A stretch of 64,000 bases of DNA. Source: Tunturiibacter gelidiferens. GTDB taxonomy: Bacteria; Acidobacteriota; Terriglobia; Terriglobales; Acidobacteriaceae. Location: the NCBI RefSeq assembly GCF_014201335.1, contig NZ_JACHEB010000002.1, forward strand, positions 372,001 to 436,000, given 5' to 3'. Below, piece by piece: positions 9,373 to 19,278 of the stretch. The notes under the pieces were generated by a model that was given only the letters and a program-made list of their open reading frames with translations, was not told the origin of the DNA and did not search any database. The first letter of the stretch is position 1. Each line of letters begins with the position of its first letter. The position numbers and the translations under genes are program-made.

Positions 9373-10602
9373 ATGTACGCACGATCCAAGGTTCGGAGTC
9401 TCCTTTATTTCGGGGTGGACAAGCTGGGGGTACGTTACTTGCCGGATAAGCCGAAGCTCAGCGCTGATGTTGCTGCGATCGTTGCCGGGACGATCCTGTT
9501 GTTTGGGAGCGTCGGTTGCGAAAAGAAGGAAGTTGCACCACCTCCAATGCCCCCGGAGGTTGAAGTCATCAACGTAGTGCAACAGAATGTTCCCAACTAT
9601 CAGGTGTGGGTGGCGCAGCTGAACGGTCAGGTAAATGCGGATATCACCCCGAAGGTGCAGGGTTATCTGTTGAAGCGCGCCTATACCGAGGGGTTCTTCG
9701 TTCACAAAGGTCAATTGCTGTACGAGATCGATCCTCGTCCTTTTATCGCGGCGCTTGACGAAGCAAAAGCGCAGGTGGCGGTTGCTGTGGCGCAGCGCAC
9801 TGAGGCGGAAAATAATGTCACGCGGGACCGTCCACTTGCTGAGCAGCATGCGATACCACAGAAGCAACTGGATACGGATATCTCCACACTTGCGGCCAAC
9901 GTAGCGCAGGTAAATGCTGCACAGGCAAGCATGGTTCAGGCTGAGTTGAACCTGTCGTGGACGAAGGTGTTGTCCCCGATCAACGGCCTGGCCGGTACTT
10001 CCAATTCGAACGTTGGCGACCTTGTGGGAACCACAACCAAGATGACGACCGTCTCGGATATCAATCCGATCCGAGCCTACTTCAACATCAGTGAGAGCGA
10101 CTATCTTGCGAGAGCGCGGTTGATCTCGCAGGCGGTCCGCGGTGGCAAGGCACAAGGACCGTCCTTTCCGGTTGAGTTCATCCAGGCAAATGGAACTCCC
10201 TTCCCGGCGAAGGGCAAGATCATGCTAGTCAATCGAGAGATTGCATCGCAGACGGGCACGATTCAGCTTGCAGCGGACTTTCAAAACAAGGATGGCATAC
10301 TTCGGCCCGGCGGCTTCGGAAATGTTCGCATTGAAACTGGAGTGACCAAAGGGGCGTTGCTGGTTCCACAGGCAGCCGTCATCGAAGTGCAATCGATGTA
10401 TCAAGTTGTTGTCGTCAGTCCGGAGAATAAAGCGATGTTTCGACCGGTCAAAGTGGGAGATCGCGTTGGAACGAATTGGATCATCACGGATGGGTTGAAG
10501 CCTGGAGAGAAGGTCATCGTGCAGGGCTTCATGAAGGTGCGGGAAGGTACGCCTGTCAGTGCTAAACCATATGTCGTTGCGTCCGTGCCCGAGGGCAACT
10601 GA
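9373..10602 (+). CDS. RND efflux periplasmic adaptor (membrane-fusion protein), lipoprotein
   Basis: This 409-residue AcrA/MexA-type adaptor links the inner-membrane pump to the outer-membrane channel. A lipobox-like GSVGC near residue 50 would anchor it by lipid in the inner membrane. The typical order follows: a lipoyl half (VQGYLLKRAYTEGFFVHKGQ, LLYEIDPRPF), an alpha-hairpin rich in Ala, Gln and Glu, the second lipoyl half (LSWTKVLSPINGLAG), a beta-barrel and a membrane-proximal domain. The N-terminus before the lipobox is unusually long, so the true start may be downstream of 9373. The pump gene follows after 2 bp, showing an operon. Confidence 0.9.
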   Translation: MYARSKVRSLLYFGVDKLGVRYLPDKPKLSADVAAIVAGTILLFGSVGCEKKEVAPPPMPPEVEVINVVQQNVPNYQVWVAQLNGQVNADITPKVQGYLLKRAYTEGFFVHKGQLLYEIDPRPFIAALDEAKAQVAVAVAQRTEAENNVTRDRPLAEQHAIPQKQLDTDISTLAANVAQVNAAQASMVQAELNLSWTKVLSPINGLAGTSNSNVGDLVGTTTKMTTVSDINPIRAYFNISESDYLARARLISQAVRGGKAQGPSFPVEFIQANGTPFPAKGKIMLVNREIASQTGTIQLAADFQNKDGILRPGGFGNVRIETGVTKGALLVPQAAVIEVQSMYQVVVVSPENKAMFRPVKVGDRVGTNWIITDGLKPGEKVIVQGFMKVREGTPVSAKPYVVASVPEGN

Positions 10603-10604
10603 CT

Positions 10605-13600
10605 ATGTCGAAATTTTTTATCAACCGGCCGATCGTGGCGATTGTTATTTCGATCCTGATGGTTCTCGCGGGCGTTGTCTCGATGTTGAGTCTGCCTACC
10701 GCCCAGTTTCCAAACATTGCCGACCCGCAGATCCAGGTTATCGGCAACTACACGGGCGCGGATGCGCAGACTGTCGCACAATCTGTCGCGACGCCGATCG
10801 AACAGCAGATGTCGGGCGTCGACAACATGAACTACATGTATTCGCTGAACGCCAGCAACGGGCAGATGTCGTTGACGGTGGACTTTAACATCGACACCGT
10901 CGCAAGCACCGATCAGATTCTGACCCAGATGCGTGCCTCGCAGGCGAACTCGCAGTTGCCGAGCGCTGTGTTAAATCAAGGCATCACGGTTCAGAAGTCG
11001 ACTGCGGCACCGTTGATGCTGATCGATCTCAGCTCCCCCAACAACAGTTACGACAATATCTTTCTCGCGAATTACGCGACGATCAATTTGAACGATGCAC
11101 TGACGAGGGTGCCGGGCGTCGCTTCGGTATCAGTCTTTGGTGCTGGTCAGTACGCGATGAGGTGCTGGGTCGATCCGGACAAACTGGCGAGCCTGAAGAT
11201 TACAGTTCCAGAGATTATCAACGCGATTCAAGCTCAGAATAACGTGAATCCCGCAGGCCAGATTGGCGGTAATCCTGCACCGGCGGGACAACAGTTCACC
11301 TACACGGTGCGGGCTCCCGGGCGTCTGCCTTCCGCGGAGGAGTTCGGTCAGATCATCGTGCGGGCGAGATCGGGCGAAGGCATACTGCGCTTGAAAGACG
11401 TAGCGCGAGTGGAGTTGGGAGCGCAGAACTACAACATGATTGGCCGCTTGAACGGCAAGCCCGCTGCGCTGATCGCGATCTACCAGGCTCCTGGGGCAAA
11501 CGCGGTTGCGACTGCTGCCGGAGTTCGGGCGTTGATGTTGGAATCGAAGACGCGCTTTCCTCAGGATCTCGATTATGTGGTGGCACTCGACACGACTCTC
11601 TCAGTCACCGCCGGGATCAAGGAGATCGAACACACGCTCTTCGAAGCACTGGCACTAGTCATCATTGTCGTCTACATCTTCCTGCAGGGATGGAGAGCTA
11701 CGCTCATCCCACTGCTTGCGGTTCCGGTATCGCTTATCGGAACGTTTATGATCTTCCCGCTGCTGGGTTTTTCTATCAACACGCTTTCACTGTTCGGACT
11801 TGTGCTGGCGATCGGGCTGGTGGTCGATGATGCGATTGTCGTTGTCGAAGCTGTCGAACATCACATCGAAGCCGGCATGACTCCGCATGACGCGACCATC
11901 AAGGCGATGGAAGAGGTAGGCGGCCCTGTAGTTGCAATTGCTTTGATATTGAGCGCCGTGTTTGTGCCGACTGCGTTCATTCCCGGAATCACCGGACGAC
12001 TCTATCAACAGTTTGCCGTAACCATCGCAGTATCCGTTGCATTCTCGGCGTTTAATGCGTTGACACTGAGTCCTGCTCTTTCGGCCATGCTGCTGCGACC
12101 AAAGAAGGAATCTCGTGGTCCGCTGGGAGCTTTCTTTCGCGGCTTCAATCGCATCTTCGGCAGAGTGACGGATGGATACGTTGGCGCTTGCAGACACCTC
12201 ATCCACAAAGCGGGGTTCGCTTTTCTGCTGTTGCTGGTGTTTGTAGTGGGCGCCGGGTATTTTGGAAACAAGACACCGGGGGGCTTTCTTCCTGATGAAG
12301 ATCAGGGTTATATGTACGGCGGTTTGCAACTCCCGAACGCATCGTCACTCGAACGTACCTCAAACGCGTCAAAGGTAGTCGAAAAGATCATGATGGAGAC
12401 GCCGGGCGTGAAGTATGTCAGCTCCGTAATTGGCTACAGCATGCTGAGCGGCGTGAATACTACGTACAGTTCATTCTTCTTTGTCTCTTTCAAGGATTGG
12501 GAGGAGCGCAAAACTCCAGAAGAGAGCTATGCCGGAATCAAGCGACACTTAATGGGTGCGCTTTCCAGGGTGACAGCCGGAATCGCTTTCGCTTTCCCGC
12601 CCCCGGCCATCCCGGGCGTGGGAACATCGGGTGGATTTACGTTTGTACTCGAAGATCGATCTGGCAGCCCAATTGAATTTCTCGAGAAAAACACACAAGT
12701 GTTCATGGCGGAGGCGCGCAAACGCCCGGAGCTAGCTGGAGTGATGACCACTGCGTTGTTCGGAGTGCCACAGGTGGGGGTCACCGTCGACCAGGAGAAG
12801 GTGCTGACTCAACAGGTGAGTCTGGCGAATGTTTACCAGACTCTACAGACGTTTATGGGCGGATCGCTGGTGAATTACTTCAATCGATTCGGCCGACAGT
12901 GGCAGGTCTACGTCCAGGCAGAGAGCAACTATCGAACTTCGGTGGACAATCTCGGAAAATTTTATGTGACTAACGCCACTGGGCAGATGGTGCCGTTGAG
13001 TACGCTTACGGGGAATGGCCCACGGAGCGGGCCAGAATTCGTTATGAAGTACAACCAGTTTCAGTGCGTTCAGATCAACGGGTCTGCTGCCCCCGGATAT
13101 AGTTCGTCCGAAGCGATTGCGGCGCTACAGGATGTGTTCAAGAAGACGATGCCGAATCAGATGGGCTTCGACTATCTCGGCATGTCATATCAAGAGGTCA
13201 AGGCCGCACAGGGAGTCAAGCCGATTGTGGTCTTTGGGCTTTCCTTCTTTATTGTTTTTCTGATTATGGCTGCGCAGTATGAGAGCTGGACGCTCCCGCT
13301 GAGCGTTTTGCTGGGCGTTCCAATCGCGGTCTTTGGCGCTTTTGCCGCACTCTATCTGCGACGGCTCGACAATAACGTTTATGCGCAGATTGGCCTCGTG
13401 ATGCTCATCGGGCTGTCTGCCAAGAACGCTATTCTCATCGTCGAGTTCGCCAAGGCGGAATATGAAGGTGGCAAATCGTTGATCGATGCTGCGCTCTCCG
13501 GCGCAAAGCTGAGGCTTCGACCGATTTTGATGACTGCGTTTGCCTTTATTCTTGGGTGCGTTCCTTTGTGGACGGCTACGGGCGCAGGCGCTATCTCGAG

Positions 13601-13769
13601 GCAGGTACTTGGTACGGTGGTCATTGGCGGCATGCTGGCAGCTTCATTGCTTGCGATTTTCTTTATCCCCGTTAGCTTCGATGTGGTTGAACGCTTCGGC
13701 AATCTCTTCGGCAAGAAGAAGGATCCGGAGATCAAGACAGAGTCTGCTTCTAAGGGGCCCATCACATGA
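10605..13769 (+). CDS. RND multidrug efflux permease, HAE-1 (AcrB/MexB) family
   Basis: This 1054-residue inner-membrane pump is full length for the family. It starts with the classic SKFFINRPIVAIVISI and has two large periplasmic loops. The proton-relay residues are present: the Asp pair in GLVVDDAIVVVE (helix 4) and the Lys in GLSAKNAILIVEFAK (helix 10). It uses proton influx to drive drug or metabolite export through the adaptor and channel encoded on either side. Its stop codon overlaps the next gene's ATG (ATGA), indicating translational coupling. No local repressor gene is visible. Confidence 0.95.
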   Translation: MSKFFINRPIVAIVISILMVLAGVVSMLSLPTAQFPNIADPQIQVIGNYTGADAQTVAQSVATPIEQQMSGVDNMNYMYSLNASNGQMSLTVDFNIDTVASTDQILTQMRASQANSQLPSAVLNQGITVQKSTAAPLMLIDLSSPNNSYDNIFLANYATINLNDALTRVPGVASVSVFGAGQYAMRCWVDPDKLASLKITVPEIINAIQAQNNVNPAGQIGGNPAPAGQQFTYTVRAPGRLPSAEEFGQIIVRARSGEGILRLKDVARVELGAQNYNMIGRLNGKPAALIAIYQAPGANAVATAAGVRALMLESKTRFPQDLDYVVALDTTLSVTAGIKEIEHTLFEALALVIIVVYIFLQGWRATLIPLLAVPVSLIGTFMIFPLLGFSINTLSLFGLVLAIGLVVDDAIVVVEAVEHHIEAGMTPHDATIKAMEEVGGPVVAIALILSAVFVPTAFIPGITGRLYQQFAVTIAVSVAFSAFNALTLSPALSAMLLRPKKESRGPLGAFFRGFNRIFGRVTDGYVGACRHLIHKAGFAFLLLLVFVVGAGYFGNKTPGGFLPDEDQGYMYGGLQLPNASSLERTSNASKVVEKIMMETPGVKYVSSVIGYSMLSGVNTTYSSFFFVSFKDWEERKTPEESYAGIKRHLMGALSRVTAGIAFAFPPPAIPGVGTSGGFTFVLEDRSGSPIEFLEKNTQVFMAEARKRPELAGVMTTALFGVPQVGVTVDQEKVLTQQVSLANVYQTLQTFMGGSLVNYFNRFGRQWQVYVQAESNYRTSVDNLGKFYVTNATGQMVPLSTLTGNGPRSGPEFVMKYNQFQCVQINGSAAPGYSSSEAIAALQDVFKKTMPNQMGFDYLGMSYQEVKAAQGVKPIVVFGLSFFIVFLIMAAQYESWTLPLSVLLGVPIAVFGAFAALYLRRLDNNVYAQIGLVMLIGLSAKNAILIVEFAKAEYEGGKSLIDAALSGAKLRLRPILMTAFAFILGCVPLWTATGAGAISRQVLGTVVIGGMLAASLLAIFFIPVSFDVVERFGNLFGKKKDPEIKTESASKGPIT

Positions 13770-15157
13770 TCGGCACGAGAAAATTTGCGGCCGTCCTCGC
13801 GTCGGTACTTCTGTTGAATGGTTGCAAGGTAGGGCCAAACTACAAGCGCCCAGTAGTGGTGACGCCGGATCAATACCGAGGCGTGGCGCCCGACCTGACT
13901 GGCCAATCAACTGCGCAGCCATTTGCGGAGATGCAATGGGAGACGGTCTTCCAGGACGAGGCGCTGCGAGCACTCATCAAGGAAGCCCTAGCCAATAACT
14001 ACGACATGCTGATTGCTGCCTCCCGCATTCTTCAGGCGCAGGCAGTGGTAGGAATAACGCGTGCCAACCAGTTGCCCAATGTCTCTGGGTCAGGAGGCGT
14101 GGATTATCAGCGCAACTCCTTCGCCCTCAATGGGCCAACTGTGGATTCGCTGGGCATCTCGCTCAATTACATCGTGGACTTCTGGGGCAAATATCGCCGT
14201 GCCACCGAAGCCGCTCGCGCACAGTTGCTCGCAACCACCTATGGACGCGATGTAGTCCAGACGACCTTGATTTCCAACATAGCAATCGCCTACTACGCGC
14301 TACGGCAATTTGACGATCAATTGGAGTTTTCGCAGAGAAACGTTGCTGCCGACACCGACATCGTACGGATTAATACTGTCAAATACACAGGTGGCGACAG
14401 CGCAATCACCGACGTATATCAGGCTGACCTGCTGTTGCAGCAGGCCCAGGCTCAGGTGATCAGTGCCCAACAATCGATCGCTCAAACTGAAAACCAGATC
14501 AGCATTCTTCTGGGACGCAACCCAGGACCGATCGCTCGCGGCATCGCTCTGGTCGATCAGCCGCATTTGGCCACTGTTCCGACCGGGCTTCCTTCAGCCC
14601 TGCTTGAACGTCGGCCCGATGTCCGGCAGAGTGAAGAACTACTGGTCGCCGCAAATGCAAACGTCGGAGTGGCCAAGGCGGCCTACTTCCCACAGATATC
14701 TTTGACGGGTCAGTTTGGAGCGGCAAGCACTGCGCTGACCAGCTTCCTCCAAGGGCCGGCGACGGTATGGTCGCTGGGTGGACAGGTACTGCAACCGTTG
14801 TATGCCGGTGGCGCGATTACTAGCGCTTACAAGCTCGCCTGGGCGCAGCGCAATGAGTCTGAGTTGACCTATAAACAGACGGCGCTCAACGCCTTTGGCG
14901 ATGTAGCCAATAGTCTAGTTGGATATAATCAGGCGCGTCTTTTCCGGATGAAGATCGAAGAGCAGACGAACACCTACCAGGAGACTGCGCGTCTTGCGAA
15001 CGTACGGTTTTCAGGCGGAGTAACAAGCTTCCTTGAAGTGCTTGTTACGCAACAGCAGTTTTTCACTTCGGAGTTGGCGCTGGCAGCTGCCTGGAATACT
15101 GAGATGCAGAACTACGTTCAGCTGTATCAGGCACTGGGCGGAGGCTGGCAGCCGTAG
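13766..15157 (+). CDS. outer-membrane efflux channel lipoprotein, NodT/OprM family
   Basis: This 463-residue TolC-like factor is the third member of the efflux operon. It has a signal peptide ending in the lipobox LLNGC followed by KVGPNYKRP, the standard start of OprM/NodT-type lipoproteins. Two repeated outer-membrane-efflux domains with long helical hairpins follow, including LLERRPDVRQSEELL in the second half. It overlaps the pump gene by four bases. With the two preceding genes it forms a complete tripartite exporter. Confidence 0.93.
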   Translation: MIGTRKFAAVLASVLLLNGCKVGPNYKRPVVVTPDQYRGVAPDLTGQSTAQPFAEMQWETVFQDEALRALIKEALANNYDMLIAASRILQAQAVVGITRANQLPNVSGSGGVDYQRNSFALNGPTVDSLGISLNYIVDFWGKYRRATEAARAQLLATTYGRDVVQTTLISNIAIAYYALRQFDDQLEFSQRNVAADTDIVRINTVKYTGGDSAITDVYQADLLLQQAQAQVISAQQSIAQTENQISILLGRNPGPIARGIALVDQPHLATVPTGLPSALLERRPDVRQSEELLVAANANVGVAKAAYFPQISLTGQFGAASTALTSFLQGPATVWSLGGQVLQPLYAGGAITSAYKLAWAQRNESELTYKQTALNAFGDVANSLVGYNQARLFRMKIEEQTNTYQETARLANVRFSGGVTSFLEVLVTQQQFFTSELALAAAWNTEMQNYVQLYQALGGGWQP

Positions 15158-15160
15158 TTC

Positions 15161-17908
15161 CTATTGCGCGTTGTTACGCATCTCGCGAGATGTGTAGAGC
15201 GCTTGGATCAGCGTTGCAGCCAGCGCGGTCCAGCCCGTCTGGTGCGAGGCACCGAGACCGCGCCCCGTATCGCCATCAAAGTACTCACTAAATATAACCA
15301 GGTCTTTCCAATACGGATCGGTAGCGTAACGTTCCTCCCGGCCATGGCTGGGGCGGTGTCCATCCTCTCCGGGGAGGAAGAGATTCACCAGACGCCGTGC
15401 AATGTCCTCGGCAATCTCGATCAGCGTCCGCTGCTGCCCGCTGCCGGTGGGGTATTCGAGCTTGAAATCATCACCATAGACCAGCGAATAACGCTGCAAC
15501 GCATTAATCAGCAGCATGTTCATAGGGAACCATACGGGGCCGCGCCAGTTACTGTTGCCGCCGAACATACCGCTGTCTCCCTCCGCAGGCGTGTAACGAA
15601 CTTTGAGGCGTTGTCCCGCAAACTCTACTTCGAACGGATTGTCATGATGATGTCGTGACAGTGCGCGTATCCCATGCGGGGAAAGAAACTCTGACTCATC
15701 GAGAACACGCTGCAAAACACGTTGAAATCGGTCGCGAGGTGCGATGGCAATCCACTCCGAACCATTGACTTTTTCGTTGCCACACTTAGCGGTACTGACG
15801 TACTCCGAGAGTTCTTCCTTATTGGTCAAAAACCACTTCTTGCGTTTCTCGAAATCCTTTAACCCCGCTATCGTGTCGCGCTTCATAATGCAAACGGCGA
15901 AGAGTGGGGCGATGCCAACCATGGAACGCACTTTCAGCGATATACTGCGCCCATCGTCGTGATCTAACTTATCGAAATAGAATCCCTCTTCTTCGTCCCA
16001 CAGACCGGAGCCACCAACGGAATTGATGGCGTCAATGACAGCGATATAATGCTCGAAGAATTTGCTGGCAATGTCTTCGTAGGCCTTTGAGCGGTGATGG
16101 GCAAGCTCGAGTGCGATCTGCAGCATGACCGCGCAGTACAGGCCCATCCACGCGGTGCCGTCAGCCTGATGCAGGTTTACACCGTCCGGCAGAGTGACGG
16201 AACGATCGAAAACACCGATATTGTCGAGCCCTAAGAAACCACCACCGAAGAGGTTCCGTCCCTTTTCATCGTTGCGGTTGACCCACCACGTGAAGTTCAG
16301 CATGAGCTTCTGGAAGGCGCGCTCCAGGAAGTCGAGATCGCCGACGCCGTTCTCACCTACGCCTAAACGATAAACATGCAACACAGCCCATCCGTGAACT
16401 GGCGGATTGACGTCGCCAAAGGCGAATTCATACGCGGGCATCTGCCCATTCGGGTGCATGTACCACTCGCGCAACAGCAGGAGAAGCTGATTCTTGGCAA
16501 ACTCAGGATCAATCCTCGCCATGGGAATCATGTGGAATGCCGTGTCCCACGCAGCGAACCACGGATATTCCCACTTATCGGGCATCGAAAGAATGTCTCG
16601 GCAGAAGAGATGACGCCAGGCTTCCGACTTCTTCATCCGCTCCGGCGGCGGTGCAATCTGTGTGGGGTCGCCGCTCATCCATCGCTCAGCGATGAAGTAA
16701 TAAAACTGCTTGCACCAAAGCAGGCCGGCAAACGCCTGTCGTGAGACGTTTCGCTCCTCTGCAGTAACTTCCTGTGGGATCCGTTGCGCGTAGAAGAAGT
16801 CCGCCTCAGACTTGCGTGTTGCGAACAGGCTTTCCGCCTGCGCGATGTCGATCCCCGCTGGTTCAATGTAAGCGAAGGTCTCAGTTTTTTTGTTAGTCGG
16901 CCCGTCGCTATCGAGGCGTACGAGACGGAGGTAAAGCGTTTGGCTGGCGCTAGGCTGCAGATCAAATCGGTATAGCAGAGCGCACTTTGTGCCACTGCCC
17001 TCCTTCACCGCGTTCTGGTCAGCGTGAACAACGTATCGATCGAAGGCGTCTTTGCTGAAATGGTCGGGGCCTCTGTAGTTTGGGTCCAGACGATGCATAT
17101 TGCTATCGTTTTCGGTGAAGAGAATGCGCTCTGGCAATATTCCATTTCCATCTAAAGGTTCGAGTCGATACGCCCCCAAAATTTTGTGTTCCGCCCGTAC
17201 TTGGAAGGAGCCGGTCTGCGAGATGACGGGCTTTGTCTTTCCTGTTGCCTCCAGGTTCTTCCACGACCAATTGTTGCGAAGCGTAAGCTGCGGCATGATT
17301 GTGAGTGGCGCCGCCTCCGGTCCGCGATTGTGCGCCGTGATCCGTATCAACGTATCTTCGGCGTCGGATTTGGCGTACTCAATGAAGATGTCGAAGTAGC
17401 GGTTGTCGTCGAAGATGCCTGTATCGAGCAGTTCATACTCGGGCATGTCATAGCCGCGGCGCTTGTTTTCTTCCCGTAGCTGATCGTAAGGAAAAGCAGT
17501 CTGCGGATACTTGTAGAGCGCCTTGCAGTAGCTATGCGTCGGAACCGCATCCAGATAATAAAACTGTTCTTTAACATCTTCGCCGTGATTGCCTTCGTTG
17601 TTGCCGAGGCCGAAGAGCCGCTCCTTCAGAGTTCGGTCCTGGCCATTCCAGAGCACCGTGCTGAAGCATAGACGGCACTGCCGATCCGTCCATCCCAGCA
17701 GGCCATCCTCACCCCAGCGGAAGGCCCTGAACTGCGCCATCTCGTACGGGAACGAATTCCACACGTCTCCGTTAAAGGAGTAATCCTCCCGGACAGTGCC
17801 CCACTGACGCTCCGGCAGATAGGTACCCCATCGCTGCCAATTTTTCGTGCGATCTTTGTTTTCAGCTAGACGTTGGTCTTCTGCGGTTTTCGGGGCTGTG
17901 TCGGGCAT
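15161..17908 (-). CDS. GH63-like glucosidase (MGH1-type glycoside hydrolase)
   Basis: This 915-residue protein has no signal peptide and matches the large bacterial glucosidases with an (alpha/alpha)6 barrel related to GH63 and mannosylglycerate hydrolase. Characteristic strings include WGTYLPERQWGTVREDYS at the N-terminus, KWEYPWFAAWDTAFHMIPMA at the barrel entrance and NWRGPVWFPMNMLLI near the C-terminus. Acidic residues around WDTAFH and GLWDEEEGFY are candidates for catalysis. It likely releases glucose from cytosolic alpha-glucosides, but the substrate is not established. It is convergent with the efflux operon (3 bp between stop codons). Confidence 0.85.
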   Translation of the reverse strand: MPDTAPKTAEDQRLAENKDRTKNWQRWGTYLPERQWGTVREDYSFNGDVWNSFPYEMAQFRAFRWGEDGLLGWTDRQCRLCFSTVLWNGQDRTLKERLFGLGNNEGNHGEDVKEQFYYLDAVPTHSYCKALYKYPQTAFPYDQLREENKRRGYDMPEYELLDTGIFDDNRYFDIFIEYAKSDAEDTLIRITAHNRGPEAAPLTIMPQLTLRNNWSWKNLEATGKTKPVISQTGSFQVRAEHKILGAYRLEPLDGNGILPERILFTENDSNMHRLDPNYRGPDHFSKDAFDRYVVHADQNAVKEGSGTKCALLYRFDLQPSASQTLYLRLVRLDSDGPTNKKTETFAYIEPAGIDIAQAESLFATRKSEADFFYAQRIPQEVTAEERNVSRQAFAGLLWCKQFYYFIAERWMSGDPTQIAPPPERMKKSEAWRHLFCRDILSMPDKWEYPWFAAWDTAFHMIPMARIDPEFAKNQLLLLLREWYMHPNGQMPAYEFAFGDVNPPVHGWAVLHVYRLGVGENGVGDLDFLERAFQKLMLNFTWWVNRNDEKGRNLFGGGFLGLDNIGVFDRSVTLPDGVNLHQADGTAWMGLYCAVMLQIALELAHHRSKAYEDIASKFFEHYIAVIDAINSVGGSGLWDEEEGFYFDKLDHDDGRSISLKVRSMVGIAPLFAVCIMKRDTIAGLKDFEKRKKWFLTNKEELSEYVSTAKCGNEKVNGSEWIAIAPRDRFQRVLQRVLDESEFLSPHGIRALSRHHHDNPFEVEFAGQRLKVRYTPAEGDSGMFGGNSNWRGPVWFPMNMLLINALQRYSLVYGDDFKLEYPTGSGQQRTLIEIAEDIARRLVNLFLPGEDGHRPSHGREERYATDPYWKDLVIFSEYFDGDTGRGLGASHQTGWTALAATLIQALYTSREMRNNAQ

Positions 17909-18147
17909 GATCCATTCTCACTCAACCATAGGCTAACAATAGACTGAACAGCGCACTATCAGCTATACGCTGTTGATGGGATAGCGCCAGCTTGCGGCAG
18001 CGTCCGGAGCGCTGCCGCAAGGTGATCAGAGCGCGGATTCATCCTGGTGGATGAATTCTTGATAAGAAAGTGGTCCGTGATTTGACGCGGCTTCAGCGGC
18101 ATTCCTATACTTCTCCACGCTCCATAGCCGGTCCAAGGAGGAATTCT

Positions 18148-19266
18148 ATGTCAAAGCGCTCGCTGCCGCTCATTCTCTTGATTGCCGCTGCCGTTCCTGG
18201 CGGGTACGCACAAGATGCATGGAAAGGTCATCAACCCACCCTCACTCCACAACATAGTGGCACGACGCAGCTGCTGATCGCCGTCAGTCCGGTGAACTCC
18301 CGAGTCGTTTGGGCAGCCGGAACCGGCGGTACTTACGTGGTTACGACCAATGGCGGTGCGACCTGGAGATCTGGTGTCGTGCCAGGCGCCGAAAGTCTGC
18401 AATTCCGCGATGTGCAGGGTGTAAGCGATCGAGTTGCCTATCTCATGTCCATCGGGGACAACACCGGGGATTTTCGCATCTACAAGACGGAAGACGCGGG
18501 CGCACACTGGACTATCCAGTTTACGAATAAGACGACGAACGCCTTCTATGACTGCTTCGCGTTCTGGTCGCCAGATCGTGGCATCGCGCACAGCGATTCG
18601 GTCAACGGAGTATTTCCGGACATTCGCACCGACAATGGCACGACCTGGCACTCGATCGCCCCCAGGATGCCACCTGCCTTGTCAGGCGAAGCTTCGTTCT
18701 CATCCAGCGGAACCTGCATCACGACACAAGGATTGCAAAACGCCTGGATTGCTACCGGGGGCTCAAGCATCGCACGGATCCTGGCGACTCGAGATGGCGG
18801 CTACACCTGGAATGCCTATGACACGCCGCTGGTGAGCAACCCCAATGCGGGCGGCCTCTCGGTGGCGTTCCGCGATCCCTGGCATGGCATTGTGGGTGGC
18901 GGCGACTTGACCAACGACAATGCTACCCAGGCCGCAACTTCGAATGATGGCGGCCAAAGATGGACGCTAACCACCAAGCCCCCCATTCCAGGAGCGATCT
19001 TCTGTCTCGCCTATGTGCGCGGTGTCGAGCGCTTCGATGATTGGTGGCATCGGGACGACTTCGGTCGTCAACACGATCGGAGCGTGGTGATCACGACAGA
19101 GACTCAGCCGGACTTCAGCTCCGGTGCAGCTGCCTGGTCTCCCGATGAAGGCCAAACCTGGTACAAGCTTCCAAACGTGAGCGGTTACTGGGGTGTCGCT
19201 TTTGCGAGCCCGGAAGCTGGATGGTTTGTCGGTAATAACGGCCAGATCCTAAAGATTAGCTTCTAA
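18148..19266 (+). CDS. secreted YCF48/BNR-repeat beta-propeller protein
   Basis: The ATG at 18148 was chosen because AAGGAGG lies just ahead and a signal peptide follows (LILLIAAAVPGGYAQ). An upstream GTG is unlikely. The 372-residue product has repeated blades with the T-x-D/N-G-G-x-T-W pattern, for example TTNGGATWR, KTEDAGAHW, ATRDGGYTW and SPDEGQTW. This is typical of YCF48/HCF136-like and sialidase-like propellers. It has no recognisable catalytic residues. It may bind glycans or proteins outside the cell or in the periplasm. Confidence 0.8.
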   Translation: MSKRSLPLILLIAAAVPGGYAQDAWKGHQPTLTPQHSGTTQLLIAVSPVNSRVVWAAGTGGTYVVTTNGGATWRSGVVPGAESLQFRDVQGVSDRVAYLMSIGDNTGDFRIYKTEDAGAHWTIQFTNKTTNAFYDCFAFWSPDRGIAHSDSVNGVFPDIRTDNGTTWHSIAPRMPPALSGEASFSSSGTCITTQGLQNAWIATGGSSIARILATRDGGYTWNAYDTPLVSNPNAGGLSVAFRDPWHGIVGGGDLTNDNATQAATSNDGGQRWTLTTKPPIPGAIFCLAYVRGVERFDDWWHRDDFGRQHDRSVVITTETQPDFSSGAAAWSPDEGQTWYKLPNVSGYWGVAFASPEAGWFVGNNGQILKISF

Positions 19267-19278
19267 ACAAGGATTTGG